DNA of 12,685 nt from an uncultured Saprospiraceae bacterium. Its GTDB lineage: Bacteria; Bacteroidota; Bacteroidia; Chitinophagales; Saprospiraceae. Shown piece after piece: positions 7,250-12,685 of the stretch (positions within the stretch are counted from its first letter, which is position 1; each line of letters begins with the position of its first letter). The notes under the pieces were generated by a model. That model saw only the letters and a program-made list of their open reading frames with translations. It did not search any database and had not been told where the DNA came from. The position numbers were made by a program, and so were the translations under genes. Location: assembly GCA_938039305.1 (NCBI GenBank), contig CALHUZ010000246.1:1-12685 (forward strand). The letters are read 5' to 3'.

Positions 7250-9154
7250 ATGAAGATAGCCGTCAGGTCATTTTTTTTAATCTTATTTTGTTTTATCAAT
7301 ACTCTATTGATAGGCCAATCTATACGTTCGATTGAGGGCTCTCATAACAATAGCCAAAACACAGAGTGGGGAGCTGAAGGAGATGAGCTTTATCTCATTA
7401 CGACACCTGCCTTTGAAGACGGAGTCTCTGAGATGACAGGTCAAGATCGTCCTAACCCAAGACATATAAGCAACTATCTATTTAGCCAAGAAGAAACTAT
7501 TTCTGACGATCAAAACCTAAGTGATTTTATTTGGGTTTTTGGTCAGTTTTTAGATCACGACATTGTCCTTGTTGACAATGATCTCACCGAGCCATTAGCC
7601 ATTAGGATTCCGGAAGACGATCCAGTATTTTCTCAAAATGGAGCCCCTATTGGTATGTTCCGTTCGAGAGGTATGCTGGGCACAGGAAGTGATGAGAATA
7701 ATATAAGAAGATACGCTAACGAAGTAACTGCATACTTAGACGCTTCAGTAATATATGGTTCAACTAATACACGGGCCGATTGGCTACGATCATTTGTTGA
7801 TGGTAAGCTTAAGATGTCAAGTGGAGGATTGCTACCGTGGAATACAACAACAGGGGAGTTTAATGATCCAAGAGATCTTTCAGCTCCATTTATGGAAGAT
7901 GCTGTGCGTGTGAGTTCTAAGCATTTTGTTGCTGGAGATGTAAGAGCTAATGAAAACCCATTGTTAACTTCCTTTCATACACTTTTTGTTAGAGAGCATA
8001 ATAGGCTCTGTGATGAAATCAAGATTAACGAGCCAGACTTAGACGATGAAGCTATATATCAGAAGGCACGTAAGATCGTGGGCGGATTGTTGCAAGTCAT
8101 AACGTATGATGAATGGCTTCCTGTCATGGGCGTAAAACTGCCATCATATAATGGTTACAGACCTGAAGTGAATGCTCAAGTGTCCAATGTATTTTCTTCT
8201 GCGGCCTTCAGGATGGGACATACTTTGATCAATAGCAATATTCCAAGGCTATCTGATGACGGGCAGGAGATACCAAGAGGAAGCATCACCTTGAGAGAGG
8301 CTTTCTTTAATCCAATAGAGATTAATCTTGCAGGTGGTATAGAGCCATATCTGAGAGGGATGGCTTCTCAAGTGCAGCAAAAGTTAGATTGTAAGGTTAT
8401 AGATGATGTTCGTAATTTCCTTTTTGGCAATCCATCTCAGGGAGGTTTAGACCTTGCGGCGATTAACATCAACCGTGGAAGAGAAAGAGGCCTTGGAGAC
8501 TTTAACTCCATAAGAGCAGATGTAGGATTACCTCGTTTGAAGAGCTTTTCTGAAATATCTGATGATGATGAGGCTATGCTATTGCTTTCGCAAATGTATA
8601 GCTCGATTGACGATATAGATCCATGGGTCGGTATGTTAGCCGAAGACTATATGCCTGGTGCTATGTTTGGCAGTACGATTATGGCTATTATGGAAGATCA
8701 GTTTACACGGCTTAGAGACGGTGATAAGTTTTTCTTTGAAGCTGATTCTAATCTATCTGAGACTGAGAAGGCTATGATCAGACAAACTACACTTCGTGAT
8801 GTTATCATGCGTAATACTGATATTAAGATCATGCAACAGAATGTCTTTGTAGCGGTTGATCGAGATGAAATAGCCGTTGGGCCAGATTTAGAGAATATAG
8901 ACATGAATGCAGTTGCATATCCTAATCCAACTGAAGGCCCATTCAGCGTAAAGATCTTTGCACAAGATGACTATGATGTTGATATCATAGTCTATGATAA
9001 TTTTGGTCAGTTAGTATCTCAAAGAAAAGCCTCATTAGTAAGTGGAAATAACACTTTGGCTTTCGATTTTGATGATCAATACAGCAGTAAGTTATACAAC
9101 ATCATCATCCGAAGAGATGTGACTTATAAAGTACTCAGAGTGCTTCGACCTTGA
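7250..9154 (+). CDS. Secreted animal-type haem peroxidase with T9SS C-terminal sorting domain
   Basis: A 634-residue exported haem peroxidase of the myeloperoxidase/peroxidasin superfamily. A signal peptide (about 1-23, hydrophobic core SFFLILFCFINTLLIG) is followed by the catalytic domain (about 65-540). By alignment with myeloperoxidase these residues are visible: haem-linking Asp102 and distal His103 in GQFLDHD, calcium ligand Asp104, the second calcium loop Thr160-Tyr162-Asp164-Ser166 in TAYLDAS, catalytic Arg232 and haem-linked Glu235 in VRANE, proximal His324 in FRMGHTLI, and Asn419 in GDFNSIR. The last 80 residues (VAYPNPTEGPFSVKI to KVLRVLRP) are a type A sorting domain that directs type IX secretion across the outer membrane. 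It likely oxidises halides or organic substrates with peroxide outside the cell; the substrate is unknown. The start is taken at ATG 7250 rather than TTG 7214, which would put 12 residues before the signal peptide. Confidence 0.94.
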   Translation: MKIAVRSFFLILFCFINTLLIGQSIRSIEGSHNNSQNTEWGAEGDELYLITTPAFEDGVSEMTGQDRPNPRHISNYLFSQEETISDDQNLSDFIWVFGQFLDHDIVLVDNDLTEPLAIRIPEDDPVFSQNGAPIGMFRSRGMLGTGSDENNIRRYANEVTAYLDASVIYGSTNTRADWLRSFVDGKLKMSSGGLLPWNTTTGEFNDPRDLSAPFMEDAVRVSSKHFVAGDVRANENPLLTSFHTLFVREHNRLCDEIKINEPDLDDEAIYQKARKIVGGLLQVITYDEWLPVMGVKLPSYNGYRPEVNAQVSNVFSSAAFRMGHTLINSNIPRLSDDGQEIPRGSITLREAFFNPIEINLAGGIEPYLRGMASQVQQKLDCKVIDDVRNFLFGNPSQGGLDLAAININRGRERGLGDFNSIRADVGLPRLKSFSEISDDDEAMLLLSQMYSSIDDIDPWVGMLAEDYMPGAMFGSTIMAIMEDQFTRLRDGDKFFFEADSNLSETEKAMIRQTTLRDVIMRNTDIKIMQQNVFVAVDRDEIAVGPDLENIDMNAVAYPNPTEGPFSVKIFAQDDYDVDIIVYDNFGQLVSQRKASLVSGNNTLAFDFDDQYSSKLYNIIIRRDVTYKVLRVLRP

Positions 9155-9256
9155 TCTAATTTTACTTCCAAGTACTTTCTTTCTATCAGTTATTAAGGGT
9201 TTTGCCCGTTGGTATTTAATAGCAGACTTCAAGCCTTTTTCTCAATGGTTTCCGTA

Positions 9257-9280
9257 GAGTCAGATAATTTCTAATGACTC
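9257..9280. repeat. 6-bp dyad upstream of the sigma-54-like promoter
   Basis: GAGTCA (9257-9262) and TGACTC (9275-9280) form an inverted repeat with a 12-base spacer. The half-site centres are 18 bp apart, the same spacing as in the dyad at 9314. Its centre lies about 122 bases upstream of the predicted transcription start at 9391, within the usual range for enhancer-binding-protein sites. The arms are short, so chance is quite possible. Confidence 0.25.
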
Positions 9281-9313
9281 ATTCATATGCTACTTTAACA
9301 AAAACAGTGCTTT

Positions 9314-9339
9314 ATACATATTGAAATCGGTATATGTAT
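9314..9339. promoter_or_regulatory. 8-bp dyad, possible activator or autoregulator site upstream of the response-regulator gene
   Basis: ATACATAT (9314-9321) and ATATGTAT (9332-9339) are perfect inverted repeats with a 10-base spacer and half-site centres 18 bp apart, compatible with a dimeric DNA-binding protein contacting one face of the helix. The centre is about 64 bases upstream of the start predicted from the -24/-12 promoter. The binding protein is unknown. Confidence 0.35.
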
Positions 9340-9363
9340 CGACTAAATAAAAGTTTAGAGAGT

Positions 9364-9379
9364 TTGGCACTCATTTTGC
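9364..9379 (+). promoter_or_regulatory. Candidate sigma-54 (RpoN) -24/-12 promoter
   Basis: The sequence TTGGCACTCATTTTGC matches the sigma-54 consensus YTGGCACGnnnnTTGC at every defined position except one (T for the G after GGCAC). The invariant GG (9366-9367) and GC (9378-9379) are exactly 12 bases apart as required. The predicted transcription start is near 9391, giving a 40-base leader to the response-regulator ATG at 9431. No TAnnTTTG box is seen in this spacer. Sigma-54 promoters need an ATP-dependent enhancer-binding protein; none is encoded in this window. Confidence 0.55.
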
Positions 9380-9430
9380 CCCTGCTAAATGATAAAGGTT
9401 CAGAAAGAACACAAATAGAAGAGAAGTCAT

Positions 9431-10093
9431 ATGGATATCATTAACACAGTACTAGCAGATGCACATGAATTGTTCATGGATGGATTTGAGCGCATCATAG
9501 AGGATATAGACTATCCAAAACTGAAGGTTATAGGTAGAGCAAGTTCTGCTAAAGCACTTTCTGAATTGCTATATACTGTTGAAGCTGATTTGTTATTTAT
9601 GGAGTTGAACTTCTCAGATGAAGATGGGCTTTCATTGATTCCAAAGCTTAAAGAGGAATTCGCTGACTTAAGAGTATGTGTTCTTTCTGGTTACACAGAT
9701 CACAAATTTGTCAAAGAAGCTTTTCAAAAAGGAGCTGACGGCTTCTATAGTAAGTACAATGACTTAGGCGAGCTTTCAGAATGTGTGAATGAGATTATCA
9801 TAGGCAATACATTCTTGGCTACAGGTTTAGAAATCACACCGAGAAAGAATGGATCTTTAAACTCAGACATTCAACCTTTTGAAGATAGGTTCTTGCTTCG
9901 AAAAAAATTGACTAAAAGAGAACAAGAGGTTCTTGAGCTAATTACAAAGGCGCTCAATAATAAAGAGATTGCATCCCAACTATATATAAGTGACCAGACT
10001 GTAGGAGTTCATCGTAAGAATATAATGCGAAAGCTAGGCGTGAGAAATACAGTCAATCTTATAAAGTTCGCTATTGATCATCAACTTGTGTAA
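9431..10093 (+). CDS. LuxR/NarL-type response regulator with an altered phosphorylation site
   Basis: A 220-residue cytoplasmic transcription factor: receiver domain (about 3-122), linker, and a LuxR/GerE helix-turn-helix domain (about 158-215; LTKREQEVLELI, NNKEIASQLYISDQTVGVHRKNIMRKLGV). The HTH is canonical. The receiver is not: the phospho-acceptor Asp is Glu58 (in LLFMELNFSDEDG, codon GAG at 9602-9604), and the N-terminal acidic pair is Asp10-Ala11 instead of two acidic residues, while Ser86 and Lys108 are kept. Canonical phosphorylation and Mg2+ binding are therefore unlikely; Glu may mimic the active state. No histidine kinase is adjacent. The ATG at 9431 fits the first receiver strand. 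The gene lies behind a sigma-54-like promoter and ends 77 bases before the giant secreted protein gene, suggesting co-transcription or direct control of it. Confidence 0.92.
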   Translation: MDIINTVLADAHELFMDGFERIIEDIDYPKLKVIGRASSAKALSELLYTVEADLLFMELNFSDEDGLSLIPKLKEEFADLRVCVLSGYTDHKFVKEAFQKGADGFYSKYNDLGELSECVNEIIIGNTFLATGLEITPRKNGSLNSDIQPFEDRFLLRKKLTKREQEVLELITKALNNKEIASQLYISDQTVGVHRKNIMRKLGVRNTVNLIKFAIDHQLV

Positions 10094-10139
10094 AGAAGGA
10101 TATTAATAGAATTATGGTTTCAATCCTCAATGTCTTATT

Positions 10140-10156
10140 AAGAGTTACTAACTCTT
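10140..10156. promoter_or_regulatory. 17-bp perfect palindrome between regulator and giant secreted protein genes
   Basis: AAGAGTTA (10140-10147), a single C, and TAACTCTT (10149-10156) form a perfect dyad 15 bases before the ATG at 10171. As RNA it would make a 6-bp stem with a 5-base loop, weak and not followed by a U-tract, so it is a poor terminator. It is better viewed as a possible operator, perhaps for the LuxR-type regulator just upstream, or as a leader hairpin near the translation start. Confidence 0.35.
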
Positions 10157-10170
10157 TAGAAAACAAAAAA

Positions 10171-12685
10171 ATGAAAAGATTCACTTTTTCAAAAACGATG
10201 CTTCTTAGCTTAGTGCTACTCTTGAATGTTTTTTCAAGTAGTGAAGCGAATGCACAGTGTTTTTTCAATTGTATAGACACTGTCAATGTTTCAGTTAACA
10301 ATGCTTGTAACGCCATCATCACTCCAGGCATGGTGCTTAAGAACTATGATCCTACACTAGCATGTAATTATGGAATTGAGTTATTCGATCAAAATGATCG
10401 AATCATTAATCTTGATTTTACAAGAGCGGATATTGGGCCACAATATGTAGGTCAGGCTTTGAAAGTTAGAGTCTTCCAAGCAGGTGTTACTAATCCTAAT
10501 AGTTGCTGGAGTATTGTAAACATAGAAGATAAACTTCCGCCAGATATCGTTTGTCTCGGTAATGACACTATCTCTTGCTATGGAACTGACGTTTTTGCAG
10601 ATGAAGTGTTGGCATCAAACTATTTGAAAAGTAGAATAGAAAGAACTTTGATTGACAATTGTGGCAATGAAGAAGTTACAATTAATATAACACGAAATGA
10701 TTTAGTCCGTCAATTGTGCCAGGATGAATTCGCTGCTATGAGAATAGTAGGGTATAATGTTCTTGATAACAATCTAAATATTACGGCTTGCACAGATACA
10801 GTTCGTTATGAAAGATTTATTCTTGATTCATTAGATGCGCCTAAGAATTATGTAGGCGACATGGCTATAGATTGTGCAGAGCCATATCCAAGCGTAGAAT
10901 ATCTTTTAGGTTTAGACTCTGAATCTTTTGGAAATAATTCTACACCTAATATTGAAGGTGTTTCAATGGCAGATTATGCAGATAGTCTTTTTACAGAAAG
11001 AGGTCTTTGCAATTTTAAAATGACGACTAATGATCTTCGTTTTGAGACTTGCGGGAATACTTATAAAATCGTACGAGTATGGACAGTGATTGATTGGTGC
11101 CAATCTCGAAACACAAAGACGTTTAATCAAGTTATAAAAGTAGTTGATGAATCCGTAACGCAAAATGCAATTTCTAATTTAGGAGTATTTGCAGCTGATA
11201 AGGGATCTTGTACTACAAGTGTGGAGCTTCCTTTTCCTGTGGTGCCTGCATCTGAGTGTAATAACTGGTCGTACACTATTTCAATTAGAGAGCCTAATGG
11301 GACATTGTTTTTTCCATTTGGATCTGTGAGAGATTCTGTGCCTGCTGTCGTTACTCGAGTTTTTGCGATGGGAGTAAGTACAATTAGATATGTTGTAGAA
11401 GATGCATGTGGCAATACTAATACTCAAGAGTTTGATGTTACCATAGAAGATCAAGAAGCGCCAATTCCAGTTTGTGATTTTAGAACTGTAGTTACGCTAA
11501 ACGATAGTTTTCTAGGAAAGGTATATGCCAAGTCATTTGACGATGGCAGTTATGATTATTGCTCTGATATTGTTTCTTTGAAAGTGAGGCGTGTAGATAG
11601 AGCTGAGTCAAGTTGTCCTACGCCAGATGATTTTGATGATTTTGTAAAATTCTGTTGTGCAGATATAGGCAACAGTGTGATGGTGGAGCTTCAAGTTACA
11701 GATGCCGCTGGTATGAGTAGTTCTTGTATGACGGAAGCTGTTGTTCAATTTAAAGGAGCTGGACCGAGTGTTACTTGTCCAGCTAGTATTGGAACACAAG
11801 CATGTACAAACTTTGAAGCATTTGATATTAATACTTTGGCAACGCCTTCTATTTCAAGTTCTAATCCTTGTATAGCAGATGCTCTTTCTCTAACTGTTAG
11901 AGAAGTGGACAGAAGTATAGATAGATGTGGTGATGGTTATATAGATATTGAGTGGTTTTATAATATCACCGGTGAGGATCAAGTGATTTGTGCTCAAAGA
12001 GTAACCTTTGCAAATACAGAATTTTTTACAGAAGCTAATATTAGCTGGCCAGAAGATAGAGAAGTAAGCTCTTGTGATGAGGCACCGCCTACAGCAGAAG
12101 AATTAGCTGCGATCGTTACAGCATCTGTAGGATGTTCAGATGTTCGCATCTCAGAACCAGTGGATGATATTATAGATAATGTACCTGGTCTTTGTCAACG
12201 AATTATTAGAACTTGGACAGTAGTTGACTGGTGCAGGTTTCCAGCTAATCAGAATGCCAGATGGACATTTGATCAGAAGATAGATGTTGTGAATAGTAAC
12301 GGACCAGTTATCGATATTTCAGGAAGTAATATTTCTTTGGATCCAAAACCTGATAGCTGTAGAGCGCACATTCTTATAGAAGGAATTGCAATTGATGACT
12401 GTACGTTAACAAGTCAGTTGTCATGGACTTATAAATTAGATCTTTTGCAAGATGGTGAAAGATTGAACGTCATAGCAGAGCGACAAGGTAGAGTTCTCGA
12501 AACAAGAATTGACGCAGGTGTGTATGAGATGACTTGGTCAGCGACTGATGGATGTGGCAATACAAGTACGTCTGTTCAGAATTTTACAATTGCAGATGAC
12601 ATAGCTCCTCAAGCGATTTGTGGATTTGCTATAAAGGATATTGATACATCAGGAGAAGTTGTTGTGACAGCTTCTGAGTTAGATG
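10171..12685 (+). CDS. Giant Cys-rich secreted protein with HYR-like repeats (3' end outside window)
   Basis: Translation from the ATG at 10171 is open for 838 codons to the window edge with no stop, and the lack of a stop makes the gene easy to miss. It begins with a signal peptide (KRFTFSK, hydrophobic core MLLSLVLLLNVF, likely cleavage after ANA at residue 28). The mature part is acidic and contains about 36 cysteines. Repeated elements suggest tandem Ig-like/HYR-type modules: a DxCGN motif at 162-166, 411-415 and 793-797; a module boundary IxD-x3-P-x3-C at 118-128, 425-435 and 807-817 (IEDQEAPIPVC, IADDIAPQAIC); and WTV[IV]DWC at 304-310 and 682-688. Such proteins in Saprospirales are usually very long and end in a gliding-motility or T9SS C-terminal domain, which would lie outside this window. 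An adhesin, matrix or filament role is inferred. The A-rich AAAACAAAAAA just before the ATG fits a Bacteroidota start. Confidence 0.88.
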   Translation, partial: MKRFTFSKTMLLSLVLLLNVFSSSEANAQCFFNCIDTVNVSVNNACNAIITPGMVLKNYDPTLACNYGIELFDQNDRIINLDFTRADIGPQYVGQALKVRVFQAGVTNPNSCWSIVNIEDKLPPDIVCLGNDTISCYGTDVFADEVLASNYLKSRIERTLIDNCGNEEVTINITRNDLVRQLCQDEFAAMRIVGYNVLDNNLNITACTDTVRYERFILDSLDAPKNYVGDMAIDCAEPYPSVEYLLGLDSESFGNNSTPNIEGVSMADYADSLFTERGLCNFKMTTNDLRFETCGNTYKIVRVWTVIDWCQSRNTKTFNQVIKVVDESVTQNAISNLGVFAADKGSCTTSVELPFPVVPASECNNWSYTISIREPNGTLFFPFGSVRDSVPAVVTRVFAMGVSTIRYVVEDACGNTNTQEFDVTIEDQEAPIPVCDFRTVVTLNDSFLGKVYAKSFDDGSYDYCSDIVSLKVRRVDRAESSCPTPDDFDDFVKFCCADIGNSVMVELQVTDAAGMSSSCMTEAVVQFKGAGPSVTCPASIGTQACTNFEAFDINTLATPSISSSNPCIADALSLTVREVDRSIDRCGDGYIDIEWFYNITGEDQVICAQRVTFANTEFFTEANISWPEDREVSSCDEAPPTAEELAAIVTASVGCSDVRISEPVDDIIDNVPGLCQRIIRTWTVVDWCRFPANQNARWTFDQKIDVVNSNGPVIDISGSNISLDPKPDSCRAHILIEGIAIDDCTLTSQLSWTYKLDLLQDGERLNVIAERQGRVLETRIDAGVYEMTWSATDGCGNTSTSVQNFTIADDIAPQAICGFAIKDIDTSGEVVVTASELD

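Noticed and set aside
9197..9207. GGG-TTTTG-CCC as a terminator after the peroxidase gene
   Set aside because: The stem is only 3 bp with no useful extension and no following T-tract.
10071..10331. Minus-strand 86-codon frame across the regulator/giant-gene junction
   Set aside because: It overlaps the regulator's 3' end and the giant protein's signal peptide in antisense, and has no recognisable domain.
10963..11799. Minus-strand reading frames of 63-95 codons inside the giant protein gene
   Set aside because: The plus strand is continuously open with coherent Cys-rich repeats; the minus-strand frames have low-complexity, unrecognisable translations.
1..12685. tRNA, rRNA, CRISPR array, insertion sequence, phage or toxin-antitoxin genes
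   Set aside because: Intergenic regions are short and show no cloverleaf, regularly spaced repeats, transposase or integrase motifs; none can be supported.

Overview
The window looks like a chromosome segment of a Bacteroidota bacterium, most likely from the Saprospirales/Lewinella side of the phylum. The evidence is a C-terminal type IX secretion (T9SS) sorting domain on a secreted peroxidase, a very long Cys-rich secreted protein with HYR-like repeats, A/T-rich gene starts without clear Shine-Dalgarno sequences, and two perfect matches to the Bacteroidota -7 promoter box (TAnnTTTG). The placement below phylum level is inference. No tRNA, rRNA, CRISPR array, insertion sequence or prophage gene was seen. 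No gene-free stretch exceeds 300 bases; the longest is 276 bases (9155-9430).

Left and middle part (1-7051), housekeeping and transport: the 3' end of a SulP anion transporter with its STAS domain; an atypical short-chain dehydrogenase lacking the catalytic Tyr-Lys pair; convergent to it, ribose-phosphate pyrophosphokinase (prs) with a candidate promoter; then an M19 dipeptidase lipoprotein closely followed by an EamA/DMT transporter, probably one operon. That operon converges on a membrane-anchored PASTA protein, with a hairpin at the junction whose right arm carries the PASTA stop codon. Divergent from the PASTA gene is a DinF-like MATE efflux transporter with a TTG start.

Right part (7052-12685), secreted and regulatory: an animal-type haem peroxidase with all recognisable catalytic residues, a signal peptide and a T9SS sorting domain. 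A 276-base intergenic region follows, carrying a near-consensus sigma-54 (-24/-12) promoter and two upstream dyads. It feeds a LuxR-type response regulator whose phospho-acceptor Asp is replaced by Glu. Only 77 bases downstream begins a giant Cys-rich exported protein that is still open at the window edge (838 residues, about 36 Cys visible).

The most interesting unit is 9257-12685: a putative sigma-54-driven, possibly phosphorylation-independent regulator coupled to a large surface or secreted adhesin-like protein. The sigma-54 promoter, the regulator's altered receiver site and a 17-bp palindrome before the giant gene are seen directly. That they form one regulatory system is inference.
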